64,000 nucleotides of DNA, from positions 806,001 through 870,000 of the forward strand of contig CAVPMA010000015.1 in assembly GCA_963706315.1 (NCBI GenBank), in the 5' to 3' direction. Position numbers and translations under genes: made by a program. The DNA is from CALMEC01 sp963706315 (GTDB lineage: Bacteria; Actinomycetota; Thermoleophilia; Miltoncostaeales; Miltoncostaeaceae). The notes under the pieces were generated by a model. The model searched no databases, was not told the origin of the DNA, and saw only the letters and a list, made by a program, of their open reading frames with translations. Positions 51,089 through 60,041 of the stretch are shown here, piece by piece. Positions within the stretch are counted from its first letter, which is position 1. Every line of letters begins with the position of its first letter.

Positions 51089-51152
51089 GAGGCAAGGGGC
51101 CCCGCTTTCGCGTTCACGACATGCCGGCCCCGGCCGGAGGAAGAGGAAGAAG

Positions 51153-52085
51153 TTGCTCGACATCCAGACGCCCCGCATGACCTACAACCCCTCGTCGGAC
51201 ACCCTGGGGGTGTTCGAGGTGGAGCCACTCGACCGTGGCTTCGGCCACACGTTCGGCAACTCGCTCCGCCGTGTGCTGCTGTCCTCGCTCGAGGGAGCGG
51301 CCGTCACGTCGATCCGGATCGACGGCGTGCAGCACGAGTTCAGCACGATCGACGGCGTCCGTGAGGACGTCACGGACATCATCCTCAACCTCCGCGGCCT
51401 CGTCTGCGTCCTGCACGGCGAGTCGCCCGAGGTGGAGGTCGAGATCGCGAAGACCGGCCCCGGCGCCGTCACCGCCGCCGACATCATCTGCCCCGCGGAC
51501 CTCGAGGTCCTCAACCCGGAGCTGGAGATCGCGAACCTCAACAAGGGCGCCCGGCTCGAGATGATCCTCACCATCACCCGCGGCAGGGGGTACGTGCCGG
51601 CCGAGCAGAACAAGGGCGCCGGCACGACGATCGGCGTCATCCCCGTCGACTCGGCCTTCTCGCCCATCCGCCGGGTTCGCTACGACGTGAGCGCGGCCCG
51701 GGTCGGCCAGCGCACCGACTACGACAAGCTGATGCTCGAGATCGAGACCGACGGGTCGATCGACCCGCGCGAGGCGCTCGCCCGGGCGGCGGAGACCCTG
51801 ATCGGCCGGCTGTCGATGTTCGCGAACCCCGTCCCCCCGCAGGACGACGCCCCGGAGGACGACGGCGCGCCGAAGAGCGACATGCACGACATCCTCATCG
51901 AGGAGCTCGAGCTCGGGGTGCGCTCATACAACTGCCTCAAGCGGGTCGGCATCGAGACGATCGGCGATCTCATCTCGAAGACGGAGGGCGAGCTCGGGGC
52001 GATCCCGAACTTCGGGCGAAAGAGCATCGAGGAAGTCAAGGAAGTGCTCGCAGCGCAGGGCCTCGGCCTCCGCGCCGACGACTAG
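51153..52085 (+). CDS. rpoA: DNA-directed RNA polymerase alpha subunit
   Basis: 310 residues, TTG start with GGAGGAAGAGGAAG upstream. N-terminal dimerisation domain (GHTFGNSLRRVLLSSLEGAAVTSI) and C-terminal helix-hairpin-helix domain that binds UP elements (IEELELGVRSYNCLKRVGIETIGDL). Confidence 0.98.
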   Translation: MLDIQTPRMTYNPSSDTLGVFEVEPLDRGFGHTFGNSLRRVLLSSLEGAAVTSIRIDGVQHEFSTIDGVREDVTDIILNLRGLVCVLHGESPEVEVEIAKTGPGAVTAADIICPADLEVLNPELEIANLNKGARLEMILTITRGRGYVPAEQNKGAGTTIGVIPVDSAFSPIRRVRYDVSAARVGQRTDYDKLMLEIETDGSIDPREALARAAETLIGRLSMFANPVPPQDDAPEDDGAPKSDMHDILIEELELGVRSYNCLKRVGIETIGDLISKTEGELGAIPNFGRKSIEEVKEVLAAQGLGLRADD

Positions 52086-52106
52086 AACGACGAAGGGGAA
52101 CTCGCG

Positions 52107-52487
52107 ATGCGTCACCGCCGACAAGGCCCGAAGCTCAACCGAACCAGCGCCCACCGCAAGTCGATGGCGGCGAACCTCGCCACCGCGCTGCTCGAGCATG
52201 GCCGCATCCAGACGACCGAGGCGAAGGCACGGCTCGCGCGATCGGTGGCGGAGCGGGCGATCACCCTCGGCAAGGACGGCAGCCTCCACGCGCGTCGCCA
52301 GGCCATCTCGCTGCTTCGCAACAAGCCGGTCAGCTACCGGTTGTTCAACGAGATCGCGCCGGTGTTCCAGGACGTCTCCGGTGGCTACACGCGGGTGATC
52401 AAGCTCGGACCCCGTCCCGGCGACGCCGCGCCGATGGTGCTGCTGGAGCTCTCGCGAGAAGTGCCGACGGCCGCCTCGGCGGAGTAA
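52107..52487 (+). CDS. rplQ: 50S ribosomal protein L17
   Basis: 126 residues, ATG with GAAGGGG upstream. MRHRRQGPKLNRTSAHRKSM is the hallmark; end of the alpha operon core, followed by truA after 22 bp. Confidence 0.98.
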   Translation: MRHRRQGPKLNRTSAHRKSMAANLATALLEHGRIQTTEAKARLARSVAERAITLGKDGSLHARRQAISLLRNKPVSYRLFNEIAPVFQDVSGGYTRVIKLGPRPGDAAPMVLLELSREVPTAASAE

Positions 52488-52509
52488 CCCGAGTGTAGGG
52501 GAGGTCCCC

Positions 52510-53250
52510 CTGCCGACCCTCCGGCTCGACCTCGAATACGACGGAGCGCGCTTCGCCGGCTGGGCGGCCCAGCCGGGGCTGCGCACCGTCGAGGGCGTGT
52601 TGCGGGATGCCCTCGAGACGGTGCTCCGGGCGCCCGTCGCGGAGCTGCGCGTGGCCGGTCGCACCGACGCCGGTGTCAGCGCCTCCGGCCAGGTCGTGAG
52701 CCTGGCCGCCCCCGCCGGGGTCGACCCGCGCCGGCTGGTGCGCGCCCTCAACGGGACGCTTCCGGCAGACGTCGCGGTGCAAGCCGCCGTGGAGGCGGCC
52801 GGGGAGTTCGATGCCCGCGCCCATGCGAGGAGCCGCGCCTACGAGTACCGGGTGCTGCCGGGTCTCCGGTCGCCGCTGCGCCGTGACCGCGTGCTGCACG
52901 TCCCGGTGGCGCTGGACGTCGAAGCCCTGCGCGCGGCGGCCGCGGCCGCCGTGGGGCAGCACGACTTCCGCGCGTTCACTCCGACCAAGACGGAGCACGT
53001 CTTCTTCGACCGCACCGTGACGGCCTGTGACTGGTCGCAGCGCGGCGACGAGGTCGTGCTCCGGATCGAGGCGGATGCGTTCCTGCGGCACATGGTGCGC
53101 GTCCTGGTGGGGTCGATGCTGCTGGTGGGCCGCGGCCACTGGGACGTCCCCAGGTTCACGCGGCTGCTCGACGGGTTGCCGCGCGCCGCCGCCGGCCCGA
53201 CCGCCCCCGCTCATCCGCTCACGCTCGTGGCCGTGCGCTACCCGGACTGA
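52510..53250 (+). CDS. truA: tRNA pseudouridine synthase A, apparently starting at CTG
   Basis: 246 residues. Makes pseudouridine at positions 38-40 of tRNAs. The conserved N-terminal LxYDGxxFxGW motif (LDLEYDGARFAGW) lies upstream of every standard in-frame start. CTG at 52510 is the only reasonable start, with a near-perfect AGGGGAGGT at 52497-52505. Catalytic Asp is D53 in AGRTDAGVSASGQV. Further motifs: RSRAYEYRVL and FLRHMVRVLVGSML. Confidence 0.93.
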   Translation: MPTLRLDLEYDGARFAGWAAQPGLRTVEGVLRDALETVLRAPVAELRVAGRTDAGVSASGQVVSLAAPAGVDPRRLVRALNGTLPADVAVQAAVEAAGEFDARAHARSRAYEYRVLPGLRSPLRRDRVLHVPVALDVEALRAAAAAAVGQHDFRAFTPTKTEHVFFDRTVTACDWSQRGDEVVLRIEADAFLRHMVRVLVGSMLLVGRGHWDVPRFTRLLDGLPRAAAGPTAPAHPLTLVAVRYPD

Positions 53251-53263
53251 ATCGGCCAGCCGG

Positions 53264-53914
53264 TCAGCCGGTGACGGCGAACGCCCGCACCGGGAAGGTA
53301 CCCATGCCGCGCACCCTGGGCGGTGCGGCGGTGAACCGGAAGCCGTCTGCGGAGAGCCCGGCAAGGCCGGTCATGTGCTCCACGATGGGAATGCCCGCGC
53401 CCAGCAGGGTCGTGTGGACCGGCCGGGTGCCGTTGGACATGTCGTCGATGTTGAGCGAGTCGATGCCGACGAGCGCCGCGCCCTGCGCGACCAGCAGCTC
53501 CGCGGCCGCGGCGGTGAGGAAGGGGTGTCCCCGCAGGTAGCGGTCGGTCCGCCAGTGGACATCCCAGCCGGTGCGCACCAGCACGGCCCGCCCCGCGACC
53601 GCCAGGCCCGTGAACACTCCGGCGTCGACCGCGGTTGCCCCGGTGGCGTCGACGACCACGCCCGGCAGATCGGCAAGCCGGTCGATCGCGACGTCGGCCA
53701 GGTCCTCGCCGCCGGCGAACCGATGGAACGGCGTGTCGATATAGGTGCCGGTGTTCGACACGAGGTCGATCCGGCCGATCTGGAACTCGGTGCCCGATGC
53801 GTAGTTCGCGCGGGACGCCTCCCGGCTGAGGAAGTCGCAGATCACCGGCCCCGGCAGCCCGGGATACGTCACCATCCCATCCTCGATCGTATGGCTCAGG
53901 TCGATAATCGCCAC
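53264..53914 (-). CDS. Cyclase-family protein (kynurenine formamidase-like) with altered metal motif
   Basis: 216 residues. The fold signature is clear (IIDLSHTIEDGMVTYPGLPGP, IGIDSLNIDDM-like segment, PIVEHMTGLAGLSADG), but the usual HxGTHxDxPxH metal motif reads NTGTYIDTPFH: the first two His are Asn and Tyr. A different metal set or a different reaction is likely, so kynB is not assigned. GTG start at 53914, 7 nt after TAGGTT. Lies 10 bp downstream of the EamA gene. Confidence 0.8.
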   Translation of the reverse strand: MAIIDLSHTIEDGMVTYPGLPGPVICDFLSREASRANYASGTEFQIGRIDLVSNTGTYIDTPFHRFAGGEDLADVAIDRLADLPGVVVDATGATAVDAGVFTGLAVAGRAVLVRTGWDVHWRTDRYLRGHPFLTAAAAELLVAQGAALVGIDSLNIDDMSNGTRPVHTTLLGAGIPIVEHMTGLAGLSADGFRFTAAPPRVRGMGTFPVRAFAVTG

Positions 53915-53921
53915 GCGGACG

Positions 53922-53927
53922 AACCTA
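53922..53927 (-). promoter_or_regulatory. Leaderless-type -10 box of the cyclase gene
   Basis: Minus-strand TAGGTT, seven bases (CGTCCGC), GTG 53914. It overlaps the EamA stop codon, so the cyclase could be expressed independently of the exporter. Confidence 0.5.
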
Positions 53928-54842
53928 CACGTCGCCTCCTCGCCGACGACGCTGGGCGACGGCGACGCCGAGCAGCGTCACCGCACCGCCGATCAGCGCC
54001 AGCGGCGCCGGGGCCTCGTCCAGGATCGCCCAGCCGAGCAGGACCGCGAGGGGAGGGACGAGGTACGAGGCGCTTGCCATGCGGCCGGCGGTCGTCCGCG
54101 TGAGCGCGTATGCCCAGGTCGTGAACGCGAACGCCGTCGGGACCACCGCCAGGTACACGCTCCACGCGATCGCTCCCGCCGAGGCGTCGCCGACCTCGCC
54201 GGCGAGCTGCGGGACGAACGGGAGACAGACGACGAGGCCGACGACACAGGCGGAGAACGTGATCGACAGCGACGAGCGCCGCGACAGCACGGGCTTCTGC
54301 GCGACCACGCCGCCGGCGTAGGTGACCGCCGCGAGCAGGCACAGGAGCGCCCCGCCGCCCAGTCGGATCCCGTCGGACACGGCCAGCGCGATCAGCACGA
54401 CGCCGGCGAAGCTCACCGCACAGCCGATGAGCAGCGTCCGCGGGAAGCCCTCGCCGAGCATCCACCCCGCAAGGAGGGCGATCAGCACCGGCGCGATGTA
54501 CACCAGCATGGCGGCCGTCCCTGCGTCCACCCGCCGCTCGCCGGCGTTGATCGCCAGGTTGTAGACGCCGAACCAGAGGACCCCGCAGACGATCACGCCA
54601 CGCAGCTCGGCCCGGCCGGGGAGCCGCTCGCGGCGCATCCCGACCGCGGCGCCGAGCACGAGTGCGGCGACGCCGAGGCGGATTACGCTGAGCGGACCCG
54701 GTGAGAACTCCCGTCCCGCCGTTCGGATCGCCACGAACGCCGAGGCCCAGGCGACGACCGTGAATGCCACCGCGGCCACCACCATCCCGGTGGGCCGCGC
54801 TGCAACTTCGGTTGCGATGGCCTCCCGCGGCTCGTCGTGCAA
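53925..54842 (-). CDS. EamA/DMT family transporter
   Basis: 305 residues, about ten transmembrane helices arranged as two EamA repeats (AAVAFTVVAWASAFVAIR; VVPTAFAFTTWAYALTRT). Exporter of metabolites or amino acids, substrate unknown. TTG start at 54842, a few nt after GGGAGGGA; a longer in-frame start at 54962 would add a non-hydrophobic, implausible stretch. Confidence 0.87.
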   Translation of the reverse strand: MHDEPREAIATEVAARPTGMVVAAVAFTVVAWASAFVAIRTAGREFSPGPLSVIRLGVAALVLGAAVGMRRERLPGRAELRGVIVCGVLWFGVYNLAINAGERRVDAGTAAMLVYIAPVLIALLAGWMLGEGFPRTLLIGCAVSFAGVVLIALAVSDGIRLGGGALLCLLAAVTYAGGVVAQKPVLSRRSSLSITFSACVVGLVVCLPFVPQLAGEVGDASAGAIAWSVYLAVVPTAFAFTTWAYALTRTTAGRMASASYLVPPLAVLLGWAILDEAPAPLALIGGAVTLLGVAVAQRRRRGGDV

Positions 54843-54976
54843 TGTCCCTCCCTGATGATCGGGCACCGCCTTCCCCCCGAAGGAGGCTACGCGCAGATCC
54901 CGCCGTGCGCCGTGGACGGGTGATCGGCACCCGGCGTTCGCAGGCACGCGGTGGATGCGCACGGCAGACTTGCGGG

Positions 54977-55948
54977 GTGGACCGGCCCCGCTTGATCGTG
55001 ACCCGGCGACTCCCGGAATCCGTCGAGGCTCGGGCGGCGGCGCTATTCGACGTCGCCCTGAACACCTCCGACGAGCCCTTTGCCGTCGCCGACCTCGCAG
55101 GGGCCATTCGCGACGCTGACGGCGTGCTGGTCACGGTCACCGACAGGATCGACGCCGCTGTGCTCGCAGCCGAGCCGCGGCGGGCGCGGATCGTCGCGAA
55201 CTTCGGTGTCGGATTCGACCACATCGACCTCGCTGCGGCGGCGGAGCACGGCATCGTCGTGACCAACACGCCGGGCGTGCTCACCGACGACACCGCCGAT
55301 CTCACGATGGCCCTGGTGCTCGCCGTGATGCGACGGTTGGGGGAGGGCGAGCGCCAGGTCCGATCGGGAGCGTGGACCGGCTTGCGACCGACCCACATGC
55401 TGGGTACGCGCGTCACCGGCGCGACGCTCGGCATCGTCGGGATGGGCCGCATCGGGCGCGCCGTCGCGGCGAGGGCCCAGCATGGCTTCGGCATGCGCAT
55501 CCGCTACTTCCAGCCCCGGCCGGTCGACCCCGCGGCGCTGGCCGGCGTCTCCGCGATCCGGTGCGAATCCCTCGACGAGCTCCTCGCGACCTGTGACATC
55601 GTGTCGCTGCACTGCCCCGCGACCGCCCAGACGCGACACCTGATCGACGAAGCCCGGCTCGGGCTCATGCGCCCGGGTTCGGTGCTCATCAACACGGCAC
55701 GGGGCGGGATCGTCGACGAGGCCGCGCTCACCCGGGCCCTCGCCTCCGGCGCCCTCTCCGGCGCCGGTCTCGACGTCTACGAGCGGGAGCCGGACGTGCC
55801 GCGGGAGCTCACGATGCTCGAGAACGTCGTCGTGCTCCCGCACCTGGGCAGCGCCACGGTGGACGCGAGGCGCGCGATGGGCGACCGTGCGATCGACAAC
55901 CTCGTGGCCTTCTTCGCCGGGCGGGACGCGCCCGACCGGCTTGCCTGA
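54977..55948 (+). CDS. D-2-hydroxyacid dehydrogenase (glyoxylate/hydroxypyruvate reductase-like)
   Basis: 323 residues. NAD(P)-binding Rossmann motif GIVGMGRIGRAVA; catalytic Arg in INTARGG, Glu in DVYEREP and His in VVLPHLGSAT. ANFGVGFDHIDLAAAAEHGIVVTNTPGVLT is typical of the family. Reduces 2-keto acids; exact substrate not assigned. GTG at 54977 lies 6 nt after CAGACT, so possibly leaderless. Confidence 0.9.
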   Translation: MDRPRLIVTRRLPESVEARAAALFDVALNTSDEPFAVADLAGAIRDADGVLVTVTDRIDAAVLAAEPRRARIVANFGVGFDHIDLAAAAEHGIVVTNTPGVLTDDTADLTMALVLAVMRRLGEGERQVRSGAWTGLRPTHMLGTRVTGATLGIVGMGRIGRAVAARAQHGFGMRIRYFQPRPVDPAALAGVSAIRCESLDELLATCDIVSLHCPATAQTRHLIDEARLGLMRPGSVLINTARGGIVDEAALTRALASGALSGAGLDVYEREPDVPRELTMLENVVVLPHLGSATVDARRAMGDRAIDNLVAFFAGRDAPDRLA

Positions 55949-56011
55949 GGGCGAATTCCCCCGCCGGTGACAAAGTTGCGTCGCCCGGTGGCGACGGCTT
56001 CGCCGGTTCGC

Positions 56012-56045
56012 TAGTCTTCTGGCACTCGGGGCGGGTGAGTGCCAA
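56012..56045 (+). promoter_or_regulatory. groES promoter and CIRCE operator
   Basis: CTGGCACTC-N9-GAGTGCCAA at 56019-56045 matches the CIRCE consensus (TTGGCACTC-N9-GAGTGCCAA type) with one arm mismatch. TAGTCT at 56012-56017 is the likely -10, so HrcA bound to CIRCE would sit on the transcription start and repress groES-groEL until heat shock. Confidence 0.92.
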
Positions 56046-56105
56046 TTCCCCCGGGACGTGCGACCGGAACCCCGCCCACGCTGAACCCCACGAGGAGGAA
56101 CGCAA

Positions 56106-56432
56106 TTGAATCTGAAGCCGATCGGCGATCGCGTGATCGTGCAAGGACTGGAGGCGGAGCAGGTCACCGCCAGCGGGATCGTGCTCCCCGACACCGCCAA
56201 GGAGAAGCCGCAGCGCGGCAGGGTGCTCGCCGTCGGTGACGGGCGATGGGACGACGGCGAGCGCATCCCGCTCGACGTCGAGGTGGGTGACGAGGTCATC
56301 TACTCCAAGTACGGCGGCACCGAGGTGCAGGTCGACGGCGACGACTACCTGATCCTCGCCGAGCACGACATCCTCGCGAAGGTCGAGAGCGTTGCTGCCG
56401 CCGCGAAGCCCAAGTCGCGCGCGAAGAAATAA
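56106..56432 (+). CDS. groES: Co-chaperonin GroES
   Basis: 108 residues, TTG start with GAGGAGGA just upstream. Mobile loop GLEAEQVTASGIVLPDTAKEKPQRG and KYGGTEVQVDGDDYLIL are typical; a short Ala/Lys tail adds about 10 residues. First gene of the CIRCE-controlled operon, groEL follows after 32 bp. Confidence 0.98.
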   Translation: MNLKPIGDRVIVQGLEAEQVTASGIVLPDTAKEKPQRGRVLAVGDGRWDDGERIPLDVEVGDEVIYSKYGGTEVQVDGDDYLILAEHDILAKVESVAAAAKPKSRAKK

Positions 56433-56464
56433 CCGAGCCGAACCGAGGAAAGGGAACCAAGCGA

Positions 56465-58099
56465 ATGGCGAAGGAAATCAAGTTCGACGAGGATGCACGT
56501 CGCGCACTCGAGCGTGGCGTCAACACCCTCGCTGACGCGGTCAAGGTCACTCTCGGCCCCAAGGGTCGCTATGTGGTGATCGACCGCAAGTTCGGCGCTC
56601 CCACGATCACCAACGACGGTGTGACGATCGCCCGTGAGATCGACGTGGAGGACCCGTTCGAGAACCAGGGCGCGCAGCTTGTGCGCGAGGTGGCCACGGC
56701 GACGAACGACGTCGCCGGTGACGGCACGACCACCGCCACGCTGCTTGCGCAGGCGATCGTGCGCGAAGGGCTCAAGAACGTTGCTGCGGGTGCGAACCCG
56801 ATGGGCCTCAAGCGTGGGATCGAGCAGGCGGTTGATGTGGTGGTGGAGCAGATCCGCAAGGCGGCGCGTGAGGTGCAGGGCAAGGAGGACATCGCCCGGG
56901 TCGCGACGATCTCGGCGCGTGATCGTGAGGTTGGGGACATCATCTCGGATGCGATCGAGAAGGTCGGTAAGGATGGTGTGGTCAACGTCGAGGAGGGTCA
57001 GACGTTCGGGATGGAGTTGGAGTTCACGGAGGGTATGCAGTTCGACCGTGGCTACATGTCGCCGTACATGGTCACCGATCCCGAGCGCATGGAGGCCATC
57101 CTCGATGACCCGTTCATCCTCGCCCATGGCGGGAAGATCAGCCAGGTCAAGGATGTGCTGCCGCTGCTCGAGCGGGTCATCCAGACCGGCAAGTCGCTGC
57201 TGATCATCGCGGAGGACGTGGAGGGTGAGGCGTTGGCGACGTTGATCGTGAACAAGCTGCGTGGGACGTTCACGGGCATCGTGGTGAAGGCCCCCGGTTT
57301 CGGTGATCGTCGCAAGCGGATGCTGGAGGACATCGCGATCCTCACCGGTGGTGAGCAGATCAGCGAGGAGATGGGCCTCAAGCTCGAGAACACCCAGCTC
57401 AACCAGCTCGGCCGTGCCCGCAAGGTTGTCGTGGGCAAGGACTTCACCACGATCATCGATGGTGCCGGCGACCCGGAGGAGATCAAGGGGCGCATCCGCA
57501 CGATCAAGGCGGAGCTCGACAACACCGACTCCGACTTCGACCGTGAGAAGCTGCAGGAGCGGCTTGCGAAGCTCGCGGGTGGTGTCGCGGTGGTGAAGGT
57601 GGGGGCGGCGACCGAGACGGAGATGAAGGAGAAGAAGCACCGGGTGGAGGACGCCCTGCAGGCGACCCGGGCGGCGTTGGAGGAGGGCATCGTCCCCGGC
57701 GGCGGCCTCGTCCTTGTCAACGCCATTCCGGCGCTCGACAAGCTCGCGTTGCAGGGTGACGAGGCGACCGGCGCGCGCATCGTGCGTCGTGCGCTCGAGG
57801 AGCCGCTTCGCCAGCTCGCCAACAACGCCGGCCTCGAAGGCAGCGTCGTCGTGGGCAAGGTCAGGGACCAGAAGGCCGGTTTCGGCCTGAACGTCGAGAC
57901 CGGTGAGTACGTCGACCTCGTCAAGAGCGGCATCATCGATCCGGCGATGGTCACGCGTTCGGCGCTGCAGAACGCCGCGTCGATCGCGAAGAACATCATC
58001 ACCACCGAGTGCGTCGTGGTCGACAAGCCCGGCGAGGACCCGATGGCCGGCATGGGCGGGATGCCCGGCGGCGGGATGCCCGGCGGCGGAATGATGTAG
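56465..58099 (+). CDS. groEL: Chaperonin GroEL
   Basis: 544 residues, ATG with GAGGAAAGGGA upstream. ATP-binding LGPKGRYVVIDRKFGAP and NDVAGDGTTTATLLAQAIV; the C-terminus has the GGM-rich tail (MAGMGGMPGGGMPGGGMM) of folding-competent GroEL. Some actinobacteria carry a second, His-tailed copy; none is in this window. The middle third uses more GTT, GGT, CGT and TTG codons than the ends. Confidence 0.98.
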   Translation: MAKEIKFDEDARRALERGVNTLADAVKVTLGPKGRYVVIDRKFGAPTITNDGVTIAREIDVEDPFENQGAQLVREVATATNDVAGDGTTTATLLAQAIVREGLKNVAAGANPMGLKRGIEQAVDVVVEQIRKAAREVQGKEDIARVATISARDREVGDIISDAIEKVGKDGVVNVEEGQTFGMELEFTEGMQFDRGYMSPYMVTDPERMEAILDDPFILAHGGKISQVKDVLPLLERVIQTGKSLLIIAEDVEGEALATLIVNKLRGTFTGIVVKAPGFGDRRKRMLEDIAILTGGEQISEEMGLKLENTQLNQLGRARKVVVGKDFTTIIDGAGDPEEIKGRIRTIKAELDNTDSDFDREKLQERLAKLAGGVAVVKVGAATETEMKEKKHRVEDALQATRAALEEGIVPGGGLVLVNAIPALDKLALQGDEATGARIVRRALEEPLRQLANNAGLEGSVVVGKVRDQKAGFGLNVETGEYVDLVKSGIIDPAMVTRSALQNAASIAKNIITTECVVVDKPGEDPMAGMGGMPGGGMPGGGMM

Positions 58100-58126
58100 T
58101 CCGGCTCCGACGCCGAACGCAGTGAC

Positions 58127-58153
58127 CGACGGGGGCCCACGCGGCCCCCGTCG
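58127..58153. terminator. Hairpin terminator after groEL
   Basis: Perfect 11-bp arms CGACGGGGGCC/GGCCCCCGTCG around CACGC, followed by TCATTTC. The remaining gap to 58288 has no recognisable feature. Confidence 0.9.
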
Positions 58154-58288
58154 TCATTTCGGTCGCGGGGACCCCGGGAGCGCGGGGTGGGTCATCATTG
58201 CGCCGATGACGAACCCCACGAGGCATCAGATCGCGGCACCGCGCGACCGCGGTGGCCCGCCCGCCGTCGTTGAGGGTCGCCCCGCCAG

Positions 58289-59200
58289 GTGACCGCCACC
58301 GCGGTCGGCGCCCTCGTGATCATCCTGCTCGGCTGGTTCGCCCGCCGGGTGGGAGTGCTGCGGCCGAAGGACGGGCCGATCCTCGTGGAGGTCGTGATCT
58401 ATCTCGCGCTGCCGGCCCTCGTGCTGCACGCGATGGTGACGGCCGACCTCGACGCCAGCCTCGCGCTCGTTCCGATCGTGGGGTACGTCGTCCACGGCGT
58501 GCTCCTCGTGACGATGCTCGCGGTCGCGCGCATCGCAGGCTACGACCGGCCGACGACCGGCGCGCTGCTCGTCGCCACCGCGGTCGGAAATACCGGCTTC
58601 TTCGGGATCCCGCTCATCGCTGCATCCGGTGCCAACCTCTCCGTTCCGACCGCGGTCATGTTCGACGCGTTCTGCACCGCAATCCTCACGTGGACCAGCA
58701 CCGTCTGGATCGCCGGCCGCTTCGGGGATCCCTCCGCGGAGAGCGCCCCCACGACGGCGATGTGGCGCAACCTTCTGCTGCCGCCCACGTGGGCGCTCGC
58801 CGTCGGGCTCACGCTGAACCTCGGCGGCGTCAACGATCTCCCAGAGGTCATCGACCGTCCGCTCGAGATCCTCGGTGGGGCGGTCCTGCCGCTGGTGCTG
58901 ATCTACGCGGGGCTCGTGATCGAGTGGGACGGGGTCCGTCGCGCCTGGCGGGAGGTCGGGCTCGTCACGGCCGGCCGGTTCGTGATCGCCCCCGCCGTCG
59001 GTCTCGCCGTCGCACTTGCACTCGGGCTCGACGGCGACGTGCTGCGCACCGTGGTGCTCATGACAGCCATGCCAACCGCCATGATGTCGCTCGTGATCGG
59101 TGGATGGTTCAAGCTCCGCACGGACGTGATCGCCGGCGCCGTTGTCGTGACGACGCTCCTGGCGACGGTCGTGCTCCCGACCCTCCGGGCGCTCCTGTGA
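58289..59200 (+). CDS. AEC family (auxin efflux carrier-like) transporter
   Basis: 303 residues, about ten transmembrane helices in two halves: VGALVIILLGWFARRVGVLRPKDG, VGNTGFFGIPLIAAS, then LLPPTWALAVGLTLNLGGV and TAMPTAMMSLVIGG. Such carriers move organic anions or malonate-like acids; substrate unknown. GTG start without an evident ribosome site. GTGA overlap with pyrF. Confidence 0.87.
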   Translation: MTATAVGALVIILLGWFARRVGVLRPKDGPILVEVVIYLALPALVLHAMVTADLDASLALVPIVGYVVHGVLLVTMLAVARIAGYDRPTTGALLVATAVGNTGFFGIPLIAASGANLSVPTAVMFDAFCTAILTWTSTVWIAGRFGDPSAESAPTTAMWRNLLLPPTWALAVGLTLNLGGVNDLPEVIDRPLEILGGAVLPLVLIYAGLVIEWDGVRRAWREVGLVTAGRFVIAPAVGLAVALALGLDGDVLRTVVLMTAMPTAMMSLVIGGWFKLRTDVIAGAVVVTTLLATVVLPTLRALL

Positions 59201-60021
59201 CCGGTTTCGGTGACCGCGTCGCGGCCGCGGTCGCGGCCCGCGGGAGCCAGATCGTGCTGGGTCTCGACCCGGATCCCGCGCGCGTTCCGGGCGGGGCCGC
59301 GGGCGCCGAGCGCTTCTGCCGCGAGGTCATCGACGCCGCCGGCCCACGGTGCGTGGCCGCGAAACCCCAGCTCGCCTGCTTCGAGCGGTTCGGCGCCGAC
59401 GGCTGGCGAGCGTACGAGTCGGTTGCCGCGGCCGCCCGCGACGCCGGGCTGCTGGTGATCGCCGACGCCAAGCGGGGTGACATCGACGCCACCGCGCGCG
59501 CGTACGCCGAGGCCTTCCTGCGCGACCCCGTCGATGCGCTCACCGTCAACCCCATGCTCGGGGGCGACGCGGTGGCGCCGTTCGTCGACGCCGCGGTCGC
59601 CGGCGGACGCGGTCTCTTCGTCCTCGTGCGCACGTCCAACCCGGGGGCCGCCGACCTGCAGGACCTCGCCCTCGCCGACGGGCGCCTGTGGCACGAGGCC
59701 GTGGCCGAGCGGGTCGCGACGTGGGGTGCACCCAGCGTCGGCGCCGCCGGCCTCTCGGCCGTCGGAGCGGTGGTCGGTGCGACCGTGCCGCAGCGCCTCG
59801 CGGCGTTGCGCGCGCTGATGCCGCACCAGGTGCTGCTCCTCCCGGGGGTCGGTGCCCAGGGCGGCCGGCCGGACGAGCTGGGCGCCGCGTTCGGCGGGCG
59901 CGCGGCCGGTGCGCTCGTGTCGGCCAGCCGCTCGATCATCTACGCGGACGACCCCGCCCGGGCTGCCGGCGAGCTGCAGGAGACGGTCTGGAACGCCTGG
60001 CTGTCCGGCGGAAGTGAATGA
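59197..60021 (+). CDS. pyrF: Orotidine 5'-phosphate decarboxylase (type 2)
   Basis: 274 residues, GTG overlapping the transporter stop. Last step of UMP synthesis. Catalytic D-x-K-xx-D motif is D90, K92, D95 in IADAKRGDI; LTVNPMLGGDAVAPF and LLLPGVGAQGG define the long type 2 subfamily found in actinobacteria. Confidence 0.96.
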   Translation: MTGFGDRVAAAVAARGSQIVLGLDPDPARVPGGAAGAERFCREVIDAAGPRCVAAKPQLACFERFGADGWRAYESVAAAARDAGLLVIADAKRGDIDATARAYAEAFLRDPVDALTVNPMLGGDAVAPFVDAAVAGGRGLFVLVRTSNPGAADLQDLALADGRLWHEAVAERVATWGAPSVGAAGLSAVGAVVGATVPQRLAALRALMPHQVLLLPGVGAQGGRPDELGAAFGGRAAGALVSASRSIIYADDPARAAGELQETVWNAWLSGGSE

Positions 60022-60028
60022 ACGGTTG

Positions 60029-60034
60029 TAGATT
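60029..60034 (+). promoter_or_regulatory. Leaderless-type -10 box of the carboxypeptidase gene
   Basis: TAGATT, seven bases (GGCCGTG), ATG 60042. This supports ATG 60042 over the in-frame starts at 60018 and 60039. Confidence 0.55.
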
Positions 60035-60041
60035 GGCCGTG

